Source: Pelagihabitans sp965238025 (lineage in GTDB: Bacteria; Bacteroidota; Bacteroidia; Flavobacteriales; Flavobacteriaceae). From it: DNA of 64,000 bases. Made by a program: the position numbers and the translations under genes. The notes below the pieces were generated by a model that worked only from the letters and a program-made list of their open reading frames with translations, made no database searches and was not told the DNA's origin. This document shows, piece after piece, positions 1 to 8,729 of this stretch. Where the stretch lies: positions 1,550,001 through 1,614,000 of the forward strand of contig OZ250162.1 of assembly GCA_965238025.1 (NCBI GenBank), in the 5' to 3' direction. Numbering within the stretch: position 1 is the stretch's first letter; every line of letters begins with the position of its first letter.

Positions 1-1085
1 TGCTTGTTAAGAAAACCCCATTTGCCTTTATATTTCACTCTTGCTAGACCAAATGCAAACCCCGATGAGTAAATGTACTCCGTGAAACCAATCGGTAATG
101 ACGGGGTAATTTGATATTTTGGGGGTATTGCAGCGGCACACTTGAGGTTCATAAAGCCCCACTTTTCCTTTAACTGAAAAGCGGCTAAACCATTGTCACC
201 ATAAGGGTTGATATCATCAAAACGACATGGCAACACCAATTTCCCTAGTTCATTGATCAAACCCCATTTTTGCCCAATTCTTACTGGGGCTAAACCTTGA
301 TTGAATGCCTTGGCCTCGCTATAGGCGGGCTCAATTACCCATTCTCCTTTTGTGTTAATAAAACCTACTTTACTCCTTCGTTTGGCAGGAGCATAATCTG
401 AACCGTCGGTAAAGTCCCAAATATGTTTTGCTCCCTCAACAGGCTTAAAAACACCATCCCTAATTATGCCATCCGAACCATCTTTTTTCGCCCAAACACC
501 CTTTTCATGGTAATCACCTAACTTGTCGTATTCCAAATTAATGATGGTGTCTCCCTTTGTATTTATCATCCCGAACTTCTCATGATGAAGACCTCTTACC
601 CTCGCACGTCCATTTACGAATCGTTGTATTTTTAGGAATTTCGGCTTTATAATAATCGCTCCTGTAGTGTCGATAAGACCTACTAAATCGCCAGTTCTGT
701 AAAATGCGACCCCACCTTCTTGAAAATCGTAATACTTGTCGGAGTAGGGTGTTTTCAGAATCTTACCCGACCTGTCAATATAGATCCAATTATCATTTTT
801 TAAAACCAGCACATGGCCAGATCTAAAATATTTGACTTTTTCAAACTGCGGTTCAATCACCCATTCGCCCGAATTGTCAATAAAACCCCATAGGTTGCCC
901 ATTGTGGCACCGGCATAACCCTCTGAAAAACTCTTCCCGTTCGTAAATTCGGGCTGAATTGCGTACTCCCCCTTCAAGTTTATATAGCCGACCTTATTTT
1001 TTTCCCTGACCATAGCCAGTTCTTGTCCTAAGATGAAAGAAGTGAACGATAGAAAAAAGAATGTTATGTAAAATCTATTCTTCAA
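1..1085 (-). CDS. WG-repeat exported protein, 3' end beyond window (partial)
   Basis: This frame stays open from a TTG codon at 1085-1083 to the window edge. The first residues (MKNRFYITFFFLSF, then GQELAMVREKNKVGYIN) are a signal peptide followed by WG-type repeats, each with a W/VGxI/FN/D core and a GEWVI-like strand about every 45-50 residues. It is a tandem paralogue of the next gene upstream, which has the same signal-peptide/QELA junction. The stop of that upstream gene (1097-1095) lies 9 bases before this TTG, so the two are probably co-translated. No in-frame ATG exists near the signal peptide, which supports TTG. WG (KWG Leptospira) repeats are thought to form beta structures, and no biochemical role is known to me. 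The C-terminus is not visible. Confidence 0.8.
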   Translation of the reverse strand, partial: MKNRFYITFFFLSFTSFILGQELAMVREKNKVGYINLKGEYAIQPEFTNGKSFSEGYAGATMGNLWGFIDNSGEWVIEPQFEKVKYFRSGHVLVLKNDNWIYIDRSGKILKTPYSDKYYDFQEGGVAFYRTGDLVGLIDTTGAIIIKPKFLKIQRFVNGRARVRGLHHEKFGMINTKGDTIINLEYDKLGDYHEKGVWAKKDGSDGIIRDGVFKPVEGAKHIWDFTDGSDYAPAKRRSKVGFINTKGEWVIEPAYSEAKAFNQGLAPVRIGQKWGLINELGKLVLPCRFDDINPYGDNGLAAFQLKEKWGFMNLKCAAAIPPKYQITPSLPIGFTEYIYSSGFAFGLARVKYKGKWGFLNK

Positions 1086-1094
1086 AAAACAGGA

Positions 1095-2225
1095 TTAGTT
1101 TACTTTCACAAAAGGTTCTGCCTGTTGATACCAAGTATTGTTTAAAACCTCGCCTTTTTTATTCAAGAATCCCCATCCTTTTTTAGATTTAACCCGGGCC
1201 AACCCATTTATAAAACCCTTTTCTTCCTTACCTTTTATAAAACCGAATTTTACGGTGATATCATACTCCATCGGAATAATTAATTTTCCCGTTTTATCAA
1301 TAAAACCCCAGCGTTTTTCTCTTACAGGAGCCAATCCGTTATCAGCAAAAACATCAGCGTCTTTAAATTGATAATCGATGATAACCTTTCCTTCTCTGTC
1401 AATATAGCCCCACTGTTTGCCTTTAAGTACAGGTGCCAATCCGTTTGAAAAAGCTTTTACCTTATCAAACTGAGCATCTATTATCCACTCTCCCTTACTG
1501 TTTACAAAACCTACTTTTTTTCCTTTCCGGGCATAGGTAAGATCACTATCTTTAAAAAAGTTCCATGCTTTATCGGCGCCGGAAATCGGATTAAAGGTAC
1601 CGTTTGTATAAATACCAAACGACTCTCCTTTTTTAACATATACGCCTTGAGGGCTATAGCTATTGCCTATTTCCTGAAATTCAACCGGAACAACAGTTTC
1701 TCCCTTGTTGTTGATCATACCCCACGACTCACCTTTTTGCACCTTTGCATGACCGTTTCTGAATTTTAGGATTTTTGTAAATGTAGGTTCTAAAATGACC
1801 TTTCCGTCAGCGCCAATAAGTCCTACTCTGTCCATATTTCTATAAATAGCTACACCATCATTAAAATCATAGTATTTTTCAATTGCAGGTGTTTGAATGG
1901 GTTGGCCTTTTTTGTCAATATAACTCCACTGATCGTCTTTGAGAACTAGGGCAACTCCAGAGTTAAAGTACTTTACCTTGTCATATTGCGGAGTAATGGC
2001 CCATTCACCAGAAGGGTTGATATAACCCCATTGGTCATCTTGTTCTGCCGCCGCAAGGCCATCTGCAAAGGATTTTGAATTTTTAAACTGTGTTGGGATA
2101 ACCAGCTCCCCACTGGTATTAATATATCCAAATTGATCATTTTGCCTAACTAAGGCGAGTTCCTGTGAAGTAGCTGAAAAAATGGTGAAAACCACCACTA
2201 AAAATGCAATGAATCTTGTTCTCAT
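1095..2225 (-). CDS. WG-repeat exported protein
   Basis: 376 residues. An N-terminal signal peptide (MRTRFIAFLVVVFTIFSATSQ) is followed by about seven WG repeats (QFGYIN, QWGYIN, QWSYID, RVGLIG, SWGMIN, KVGFVN, QWGYID, RWGFID, GWGFLN). Each repeat carries a short hydrophobic strand such as GEWII/GKVII. The protein is therefore exported and built almost wholly from this repeat; no catalytic motif is visible. Its ATG overlaps the TGA stop of the tyrosine ammonia-lyase gene by four bases (ATGA), a sign of translational coupling. The role is unknown; the location suggests it is made together with the lyase, though this could be only a transcription-unit accident. The family call is firm, the function is not. 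Confidence 0.85.
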   Translation of the reverse strand: MRTRFIAFLVVVFTIFSATSQELALVRQNDQFGYINTSGELVIPTQFKNSKSFADGLAAAEQDDQWGYINPSGEWAITPQYDKVKYFNSGVALVLKDDQWSYIDKKGQPIQTPAIEKYYDFNDGVAIYRNMDRVGLIGADGKVILEPTFTKILKFRNGHAKVQKGESWGMINNKGETVVPVEFQEIGNSYSPQGVYVKKGESFGIYTNGTFNPISGADKAWNFFKDSDLTYARKGKKVGFVNSKGEWIIDAQFDKVKAFSNGLAPVLKGKQWGYIDREGKVIIDYQFKDADVFADNGLAPVREKRWGFIDKTGKLIIPMEYDITVKFGFIKGKEEKGFINGLARVKSKKGWGFLNKKGEVLNNTWYQQAEPFVKVN

Positions 2226-3757
2226 GATTTCTTGTTTTGATGATTAATAATATAATTTTTTACCTGATTTACATAAGGGTACATAATATGGTCATCTTTA
2301 AACGGAGGAACAATATCTCTAACAGCATCGTACATCATCTTGGTTTTTGATGACACCTGATCCTGCACTTCTAAATACTCAATGGCCTGCACTACGGTAA
2401 TCATTTCGATTGCAATAACCTCGAAGGCATTTTCGATGACTTTTTTTGTGATCAAGGCCGCATTTGTACCCATACTCACAATATCCTGATTGTCATTGTT
2501 ATTGGGGATGCTATGCACATACATAGGGTTAGAAAGCATTTGGTTTTCTGCCGTTGTTGAGGTAGCGGTGAACTGCACCCCTTGCATTCCGAAATTAAGG
2601 CCCAAGGTTCCCAAATTTACAAAAGGTGGAAGTATATCGTTCAGTTTTGAATTCATTAAGTAATTCAATTGCCTTTCGGCCAACATGCTCATTTTGGTCA
2701 CCACAATTTTTAACTTATCCATTTCTAGGGAAACATAATCGCCATGAAAATTGCCTCCGTGGTACACGTGTTTCTTTTTTACATCAACAATGGGGTTGTC
2801 ATTGGCCGAATTCACCTCTTCTATAAGTACCCGTTCAACATCGTTTAGGGTGTCTAAAACTGGCCCAAGAATTTGAGGTACACATCGTAAACTATAATAT
2901 TCTTGAACTTTTTCTTCGAAGATCTTTACATCATTATTGTTGTTGTAAAGGTGATGTTCACGCTTTCTGGTTAATTTGCTGTCACTAAGATGGCTACGCA
3001 TAGAACGCGCAATTTCACGTTGACCTTGGTGCTTTTTTGTTAGGTTAAGCTCAAATGACAGATGATCGTCATAGGCTTCTACTATTTCATTAATTGCCGA
3101 GGAACAGGCAATCATCCATTCCAATAACCTTCTGGTATAAATGGTATTTACAATACCGATACCGGTCATTACCGATGTTCCGTTGATCAAGGCGAGTCCT
3201 TCTCTTAGTTTAACACTAATGGGCAAAATGCTCTCTTTCTCAAAAACCGTCGAGGTAGCTTGTCGTTTCCCCTTATAAAACACTTCACCTTCCCCTATAA
3301 GGACCAAGGCCAAATGTGCAAGTTGTACCAGGTCACCACTAGCACCTACTCCGCCATGTTCATATATCAGTGGTGTAATATTTTTGTTTATCAGCTGAGT
3401 CATAACCTCAATGACAGAGGGGTGTACTCCTGAATTTCCCAGACTGAGGGTGTTGAGCCTAGCTAACATTGCCGCTTTTACATACTTGGGCGGTATAGGA
3501 TTACCTGAACCCGAGGCATGGCTGCGAATAAGGTTGTATTGTAATTGGATTGTCTCAGAATCTTTTATCTTGTATTGGGCCATTGGACCAAATCCGGTAT
3601 TGACCCCATATATGATTTTGTTTTTGGAAAATTCTTTTAAAAAATCGAAGCTCTTCTGAATAGTGTTGAACACTTCTTCGTCGATGGAAATAGGCTCTTC
3701 ATTAAAAATAACGTTGTAAAACTCCTGTATTCCCAGTTTTCCTTTTGTCTTTGGCAT
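2222..3757 (-). CDS. Aromatic amino acid ammonia-lyase, probably tyrosine ammonia-lyase
   Basis: 511 residues, the usual length for the MIO-dependent histidine/phenylalanine/tyrosine ammonia-lyase family. The MIO-forming Ala-Ser-Gly lies near residues 139-141 (GGVGASGDLVQLAHLAL). The catalytic Tyr is near 50 (YGVNTGFG), and conserved FNFGMQG-like and SIPNNNDNQD blocks follow. The substrate-selectivity dyad is Ser-His (NLIRSHASG, near 79-80), formally the pattern seen in histidine lyases. Even so, the whole sequence closely resembles, as I remember it, the characterised Flavobacterium johnsoniae tyrosine ammonia-lyase, which shares this NLIRSH segment. It should convert tyrosine to p-coumarate and ammonia, the aryl starter for flexirubin-type pigments. 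No other hut genes are nearby, which argues against histidine degradation. It lies upstream of and overlaps the WG-repeat gene, and is divergent from the halogenase. Confidence 0.85.
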   Translation of the reverse strand: MPKTKGKLGIQEFYNVIFNEEPISIDEEVFNTIQKSFDFLKEFSKNKIIYGVNTGFGPMAQYKIKDSETIQLQYNLIRSHASGSGNPIPPKYVKAAMLARLNTLSLGNSGVHPSVIEVMTQLINKNITPLIYEHGGVGASGDLVQLAHLALVLIGEGEVFYKGKRQATSTVFEKESILPISVKLREGLALINGTSVMTGIGIVNTIYTRRLLEWMIACSSAINEIVEAYDDHLSFELNLTKKHQGQREIARSMRSHLSDSKLTRKREHHLYNNNNDVKIFEEKVQEYYSLRCVPQILGPVLDTLNDVERVLIEEVNSANDNPIVDVKKKHVYHGGNFHGDYVSLEMDKLKIVVTKMSMLAERQLNYLMNSKLNDILPPFVNLGTLGLNFGMQGVQFTATSTTAENQMLSNPMYVHSIPNNNDNQDIVSMGTNAALITKKVIENAFEVIAIEMITVVQAIEYLEVQDQVSSKTKMMYDAVRDIVPPFKDDHIMYPYVNQVKNYIINHQNKKS

Positions 3758-3822
3758 TTATGGCTTATTCAGTCGGCTATTAAAAAAAGTCCTCACAGGA
3801 CTAAAATAGCTATTTTGGACTG

Positions 3823-3861
3823 CAAATTTATAATAAATGGTGAATCAATTGCCTAAATTTG
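3823..3861. promoter_or_regulatory. Divergent -7 box candidates between lyase and halogenase genes
   Basis: TAAATTTG occurs on the minus strand at 3830-3823 and on the plus strand at 3854-3861. Both fit the Bacteroidota -7 consensus TAnnTTTG and point toward the lyase and the halogenase respectively. A TTG lies 15 bases upstream of the minus-strand box, a little short of the usual spacing. No good -33 element is seen for the plus-strand box. In such A+T-rich DNA these could be chance matches. Confidence 0.3.
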
Positions 3862-3957
3862 ACAATCAAAGGGTGAGAAATTGTATAACTTCTAATTTGT
3901 TTTGCATGAGGGGAGTTAAAAAAATGGCGAAAACCACTATTTAAAGTTAAAAAATTC

Positions 3958-5211
3958 ATGAGAGAGGAGAAAGTAGAGGTGTTAATTATTGGTGCCGGCC
4001 CTTCTGGTTCTGTGGCTGCCGCATATCTTCATAAACAGGGGCTCAAAATAAAAGTTGTGGAGAAAAACACCTTTCCAAGATTTGTTATTGGGGAAAGTTT
4101 GATTCCGCGTTGTATGGATCATTTCGAGGCCGTGGGATTGCTTCCTTGCCTCGAGGCAAAAAATTTTGAAATAAAAAGGGGAGCACGATTTGTTTCAAGC
4201 AATCAGGGTGTTTGCAATTTCGACTTTGGTGATAAATATTCAGATGGATGGGATTGGACGTGGCAGGTGCCCCGTGCAGATTTTGATATGTCGATGACCG
4301 ATGAACTACAAAGTTGGGGCGTCGATATCGATTTTCAAAAGGAAGTAATCGCCGTTGATTTTGCCGAAGATGGTTCTTCAAGTACTATCATTAAGGATTC
4401 GAATGGCAATGAATCGGTGATTAAAGCAAAGTACATTATTGATTCCAGTGGATGGGGTAGGGTATTACCACGGTTGTTGAACTTGGATATGCCTTCCAGC
4501 ATTCCAAAACACAGCTCGATTTTCACGCATGTAAAGGATATTAGGCGCCCTGAGGGTACCGAAGGAACGATGATTACTTTTGATGTTATCGATACCGAAA
4601 CTTGGTTATGGGTAATCCCATTCTCCAATGGGGACTGCAGTATCGGTTATGTTGGGCCGACAGATTATATGGAATCTTTTGAGGGAACCCCCACTGAAAA
4701 ACTACAGAGAATGATGAAACTTTCTGATTATTATTTTAATCGTTTTGATGGGTTGGAATATAAGTTTGAACCTCGACAAATCAAGAATTTTTCGGCCTCC
4801 GTAAAACAATTATATGGCAAGGGGTATGTGCTTACGGGAAATAGTGCCGAGTTTTTAGATCCAGTGTTTTCTTCAGGGGTATCTTTTGCCACAGAGTCGG
4901 CTCACCTTGCTGCTCAGTTGATTACCAGAGAGTTGAAAGGGGAAAAGATAAATTGGGAAGTAGCGTACAAAGATTATATTATGTACGGCGTAAACGTATT
5001 TTCTACTTATGTAAAAGAGTGGTATACGGGAAATCTACAAAAGATATTTTTTCATTCCACAATTAATCCAACTATAAAAAAGCAGATCTGTGCGGTATTG
5101 GCGGGTTATGTTTGGGATAAGAGCAACCCTTTTGTTAAAAACCATAATCGACTAATAAAGACAGTTGCCAGAGTCACAGAGATGGAGCAAGAACGGATGA
5201 CCAGAGCCTAA
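3958..5211 (+). CDS. FAD-dependent oxidoreductase of the flavin halogenase family
   Basis: 417 residues. The N-terminal FAD-binding Rossmann motif is GAGPSG (residues 12-17), followed by the RFVIGESLIPR segment typical of flavin-dependent halogenases and related monooxygenases. A WLWVIP sequence near residue 216 matches the halogenase signature WxWxIP. Lys73 in EIKRGARF sits where phenolic halogenases carry the catalytic lysine. The expected activity is chlorination or bromination, or hydroxylation, of an aromatic ring. Flexirubin clusters of flavobacteria commonly contain such a gene, and the divergent tyrosine ammonia-lyase fits an aromatic pigment pathway. No flavin reductase is adjacent. 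Activity as a plain monooxygenase or geranylgeranyl-reductase-like enzyme cannot be excluded. Confidence 0.75.
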   Translation: MREEKVEVLIIGAGPSGSVAAAYLHKQGLKIKVVEKNTFPRFVIGESLIPRCMDHFEAVGLLPCLEAKNFEIKRGARFVSSNQGVCNFDFGDKYSDGWDWTWQVPRADFDMSMTDELQSWGVDIDFQKEVIAVDFAEDGSSSTIIKDSNGNESVIKAKYIIDSSGWGRVLPRLLNLDMPSSIPKHSSIFTHVKDIRRPEGTEGTMITFDVIDTETWLWVIPFSNGDCSIGYVGPTDYMESFEGTPTEKLQRMMKLSDYYFNRFDGLEYKFEPRQIKNFSASVKQLYGKGYVLTGNSAEFLDPVFSSGVSFATESAHLAAQLITRELKGEKINWEVAYKDYIMYGVNVFSTYVKEWYTGNLQKIFFHSTINPTIKKQICAVLAGYVWDKSNPFVKNHNRLIKTVARVTEMEQERMTRA

Positions 5212-5283
5212 GTCATGCACATTTCAGATGTGCAAAGGCGCTGTGAAGTTCAGCTATAGCAATACTAGTTAAAGGGTAAAAAT

Positions 5284-5310
5284 AAAAAAGGCAGCATAAA
5301 TTATGCTGCC
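5284..5310 (-). terminator. Rho-independent terminator of the 202-residue exported protein gene
   Basis: GGCAGCATAA / TTATGCTGCC forms a perfect 10-bp stem with a one-base loop at 5290-5310. On the minus strand it is followed by a run of six T and more T-rich sequence. It lies just after the stop of the minus-strand gene at 5335 and may also stop the convergent halogenase transcript. Confidence 0.8.
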
Positions 5311-5334
5311 TTCCCCTAATAAAATCAATTGATT

Positions 5335-5943
5335 TTATTTCAGTGCTTTTTTCTTGATATAACCGGCAAAGGCCTTGGCTACTTTGGCATAACATTCCGA
5401 TATTCGGTATCCGCTATTAAAATCATTGCCCATGGCACCATAGCCTTGAACATCAACATATTTTGCAGAAAACACTAAGTTTTCAGGATTAGCAGTTTCA
5501 AATACACTAATTACAACATCTATTTCGGCATTCTTTCTCACTATACCAACGTTGTAGCCTGCATAAATTTTGGTGCTATGAACTTTCATAGTGTATTTTG
5601 CATCGGCGTTGTCTTTTGAAACGCTTACTTCACCGTCTTCAAAACGTTTGTTGAAGGATTCTATAAATTTAGGTTCGTAGCGCTCTTCTCGATCCGCAAA
5701 CCAGGATTTTTTGAATTTTTCTCCTGTTCCCGCTTCTTTTTCCTCTCGTTTTTTCATTTTATCGGCCAAGAAATCATCTTCCGAATCGTATTTAGGAATT
5801 TCAAGATTGCTGTAATCAAATTCTAAATTATAAGAAGTAATCTCTTTAAGGTTTTTAGCCTCTCCGTCCGTTACCTTAATCTTTTTTTGGGCAAAAGTAA
5901 TTGTCGAAACAACCAGGAATGCCAATAGTAAACGCTTTTTCAT
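5335..5943 (-). CDS. Exported protein of unknown function
   Basis: 202 residues beginning with a clear signal peptide (MKKRLLLAFLVVSTITFAQ). The middle is rich in Lys and Glu (KMKKREEKEAGTGEKFKK). The C-terminal half (KYTMKVHSTKIYAGYNVGI, then DVVISVFETANPENLVFSAKY) reads like the beta-rich part of small Bacteroidota envelope proteins that resist assignment. The end, NSGYRISECYAKVAKAFAGYI, resembles the last helix of lipoproteins that act on membranes, but I do not recognise a named family. It is transcribed alone, with its own terminator and about 160 bases of gene-free DNA upstream. Confidence 0.75.
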   Translation of the reverse strand: MKKRLLLAFLVVSTITFAQKKIKVTDGEAKNLKEITSYNLEFDYSNLEIPKYDSEDDFLADKMKKREEKEAGTGEKFKKSWFADREERYEPKFIESFNKRFEDGEVSVSKDNADAKYTMKVHSTKIYAGYNVGIVRKNAEIDVVISVFETANPENLVFSAKYVDVQGYGAMGNDFNSGYRISECYAKVAKAFAGYIKKKALK

Positions 5944-6107
5944 TTTTGTTGTATTTATTGATTTAAATTTTTAAGTACTACTCAAACGCATCAAGTGATC
6001 AGATAGTATATATGAACGTTGATTAGCGCTGAACGCCCTGTATGAAATTACAAATTTTATGTTCAATCTCATGCCAAGGCAGACATTTACTAAGGATAAT
6101 GCCTATT

Positions 6108-6395
6108 TTACCGCCCCTCCCAAATTAAGGCTGCGGCACCACATACAGCCGCATTTTTACCCTCCAAACCAGATTAAAGCAGTTTCACCTTTCCCTTATA
6201 AACCTCAAATAAATATTGGTTGAGGTGCTTTTCGAATGGATCCAGAATCCATTTTCCGCTATTGACAAGGCCACCTATCAGAAAAAAGCTACGGGCTGGG
6301 TAAAAGCGATAAAATTGACCAAGGCCAGCCTTAAAATACTTGGAAAAATGCGCTTTTTCTAACAAATTTTTTTCCTTTTGAAATATCTTGGTCAT
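6108..6395 (-). pseudogene. Remnant of a ROK-family sugar kinase, C-terminal part
   Basis: The frame from ATG 6395 encodes 73 residues ending ...FEVYKGKVKLL, then TAA at 6176-6174. The same frame continues at once with SGLEGKNAAVCGAAALIWE and reaches a second stop at 6110-6108. Joined, this reads as the C-terminal about 95 residues of a ROK kinase (glucokinase-like): FFLIGGLVNSG, DPFEKHL, GKVKLL, then the terminal GAAAL helix. In front of the ATG the frame meets another stop at 6428-6426. The ATP-binding N-terminal domain, the ROK signature and the CxC zinc site are absent, and the next gene starts 75 bases away. So this is a truncated copy that also carries an internal stop. It sits beside a sugar acetyltransferase and a sugar symporter, which fits a lost sugar-kinase function. 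Confidence 0.75.
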
Positions 6396-6469
6396 TGGGC
6401 TTTCTTTTATTTCAGAAACAAAATCTTATCTTGTTGGCTTAGTCTTTTTTAACAAATGAACCTATCTAG

Positions 6470-7039
6470 ATGACCGAGCGTGAAAAAATGGTAAAGGGGT
6501 TGATGTATGACCCTATGGACAAAGACTTGGTTCGAGGCAGGCTTCGGGCCCGCGCGTTATTAAGACAGCTGGAAACTATTCCTGAAGATAAGGAGCGACA
6601 ACGCAAGCATATCTTCAGGGAACTTTTTGCAGCGACCGGTGATCGGTTCTATATTGAAAATAGCTTTAAATGTGATTATGGCAGTAATATTTACTGGGGT
6701 GAGAATGCGTACGCCAATTTCGGATGTATTATATTAGATGTTGCACCTGTACGAATTGGCAAAAACGTAATGTTGGCGCCGTCTGTGATGATTATGACGG
6801 CCACCCATCCGCTTGAAGCTGAGGCTAGAAATTCAGGAAAAGAATTTGCAAAACCCATAACTATTGGTGATAATGTATGGATCGGGGCTGGGGCAATCAT
6901 CAACCCGGGCGTTACCATTGGAGAAAATAGTGTCATCGGTTCTGGCGCAGTGGTTACTAAAGATGTACCGCCAAATGTGTTTGCAGCGGGAAACCCCTGT
7001 AAATTTATCAAGGAAATAAATAATAACCAACCAACTTAA
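6470..7039 (+). CDS. Sugar O-acetyltransferase (maltose/galactoside acetyltransferase type)
   Basis: 189 residues, the usual length. The N-terminal Mac domain (MTEREKMVKGLMYDPMDKDL) is followed by left-handed parallel beta-helix hexapeptide repeats, such as IGKNVMLAPSVMIM, IGDNVWIGAGAIINPGVTIG and SVIGSGAVVTKDVP. The proline-rich end AAGNPCKFIK is also typical. The catalytic His is probably in TATHPLEA. The enzyme moves an acetyl group from acetyl-CoA to a 6-hydroxyl of a sugar such as maltose or glucose. Its stop is 10 bases before the symporter start, so the two form one transcription unit, consistent with sugar uptake or detoxification. The true substrate cannot be read from sequence. Confidence 0.88.
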   Translation: MTEREKMVKGLMYDPMDKDLVRGRLRARALLRQLETIPEDKERQRKHIFRELFAATGDRFYIENSFKCDYGSNIYWGENAYANFGCIILDVAPVRIGKNVMLAPSVMIMTATHPLEAEARNSGKEFAKPITIGDNVWIGAGAIINPGVTIGENSVIGSGAVVTKDVPPNVFAAGNPCKFIKEINNNQPT

Positions 7040-7049
7040 ATCATAAAAT

Positions 7050-8702
7050 ATGCTTGCAATTGTTAGTTTTATCGGCTTCACTGCCATGGTCGCAATTATC
7101 GCATGGTATGCAACTCGCGGTACCAATGAAAGTACAGCCGATGGCTATTATTTGGGTGGGCGTAGTTTGGGCGCACTTACTATTGCAGGCTCATTGTTAT
7201 TGACCAACCTATCGGCCGAGCAGATCGTTGGCTTAAATGGGCAGGCTTTTTCAGAAGGGATATTGGTAATGGCTTGGGAAACCTTGGCCGCAATAGCCAT
7301 GGTGATCACAGCACTCTGGTTTTTGCCAAAATACATGAAAAAGGGTATTACCACGATTCCAGAGTTTATCCAGGGTCGTTTTGATGAAAATACGAAAGCA
7401 ATTCTTTCGGTCTTGTTTCTTATAGCATTTGGTATTGTATTATTACCAACCATTTTATATGCGGGCTCCAAAGCATTTATTACCATGTTCGAGTTACCTG
7501 AAACTTTGGGTGTTTCAGAAACTGGGGCGTATTGGATTTGCGTTTGGAGTATTGGTTTAATCGGTATCATCTATGCAATTTACGGCGGACTCAAAGCGGT
7601 GGCTGTTTCTGATTTGGTCAATGCCATTGGTCTATTGATTGGAGGCTTGCTTATCCCATTTTTTGGCTTGAGTATGATCAGTGATGATAATAGCGTCATG
7701 GGCGGTTTGTCTAAATTATGGTCAGAGAATCAAGATAAATTTGATGTTACCGGAGATGTTACTTCCTCAATCCCGTTTGGTACGATTTTTACCGGGATGA
7801 TGATTGCTCAAATGTATTATTGGGGTACGAATCAGGCTATTTTGCAACGTGTTTTTGGAGCAAAAAGCTTGGCAGAAGGCCAAAAAGGAATGCTATTAGC
7901 GGCATTTGTGAAATTTCTTATTCCCGTAATTGTTGTGCTTCCAGGTATTATTGCATGGAATTTGTTTGGTTCAGAGTTGACAGATGCAGATGCTGCTTAT
8001 CCTGAATTGGTAAGAAGGGTATTGCCTGCAAGTCTTTTAGGTTTCTTTGCAGCGGTTTTATTTGGTGCTATTCTAAGCTCGTTCAATAGTTTATTGAATA
8101 GTAGTGCTACCCTATTTGGTTTTGATCTGTATAAAAAGTTTTTTAACAAGAACGCCACAGAAAAGCAAACAGTAAAGGCAGGGAAACGTTTTGGCCTAGG
8201 GTTGGCCGTAATATCAATGTCGATTGCACCTTTTATTAGATACGCTCCCGATGGACTCTTTTCATACATTCAGCAAGCCTTAGGAAGTTTAAGTGTGCCA
8301 ATTCTTGCTGTAGTAATCATAGGGATTACGACCAAGAAAGTACCGGCAATTGGCGCAAAAATTGTATTAATAGGCGGTGTGATTATGTACTTGATAAGCT
8401 TATTGGGGTTAGGACCAAATATGATTGAATCGGCTTTGGCAAAGGCCGAAGCAAACGGTATTACCGATGCAGCTGAATTGGCGGTAATTAAAGCTGAAGC
8501 CTACCCACACTTTCTGCACATAATGGGTATATTATTCGTGGTCAATATTATCATCATGCTTATTGTAGGTGCGGTGAAACCTAAAACGGATGAATATGTA
8601 CCCCATGTAACGGATGTAATCGACACCACCCCTTGGAAATATGCTCTTTTGGCTGGAGCACTTATCGTTGCACTGGTTCTGAGCACCTATTTAATTTTTT
8701 AA
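7050..8702 (+). CDS. Sodium/solute symporter, SSS (SLC5) family, likely sugar
   Basis: 550 residues with about 14 hydrophobic segments spread along the chain. The sequence TNLSAEQIVGLNGQAF in TM1-2 and the GGRSLGALTIAGSLL segment before it match the SGLT branch of the family (vSGLT-like), in which the Asn-Leu-Ser-Ala-Glu-Gln block contributes to the sugar site. The expected role is sodium-driven uptake of a hexose or related polyol across the inner membrane. The C-terminal region ends in a single TM (PWKYALLAGALIVALVLSTY). It is coupled to the upstream acetyltransferase and neighbours a dead sugar kinase. Inositol, sialic acid or another solute remains possible. Confidence 0.85.
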   Translation: MLAIVSFIGFTAMVAIIAWYATRGTNESTADGYYLGGRSLGALTIAGSLLLTNLSAEQIVGLNGQAFSEGILVMAWETLAAIAMVITALWFLPKYMKKGITTIPEFIQGRFDENTKAILSVLFLIAFGIVLLPTILYAGSKAFITMFELPETLGVSETGAYWICVWSIGLIGIIYAIYGGLKAVAVSDLVNAIGLLIGGLLIPFFGLSMISDDNSVMGGLSKLWSENQDKFDVTGDVTSSIPFGTIFTGMMIAQMYYWGTNQAILQRVFGAKSLAEGQKGMLLAAFVKFLIPVIVVLPGIIAWNLFGSELTDADAAYPELVRRVLPASLLGFFAAVLFGAILSSFNSLLNSSATLFGFDLYKKFFNKNATEKQTVKAGKRFGLGLAVISMSIAPFIRYAPDGLFSYIQQALGSLSVPILAVVIIGITTKKVPAIGAKIVLIGGVIMYLISLLGLGPNMIESALAKAEANGITDAAELAVIKAEAYPHFLHIMGILFVVNIIIMLIVGAVKPKTDEYVPHVTDVIDTTPWKYALLAGALIVALVLSTYLIF

Positions 8703-8729
8703 AGGATAGGGAGTAGCTCGAAGAGGTTA

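Noticed and set aside
2222..3757. Histidine ammonia-lyase (hutH) as the call
   Set aside because: The Ser-His dyad would allow it, but overall likeness to the F. johnsoniae tyrosine enzyme, the halogenase neighbour and absence of hutU/I/G favour tyrosine.
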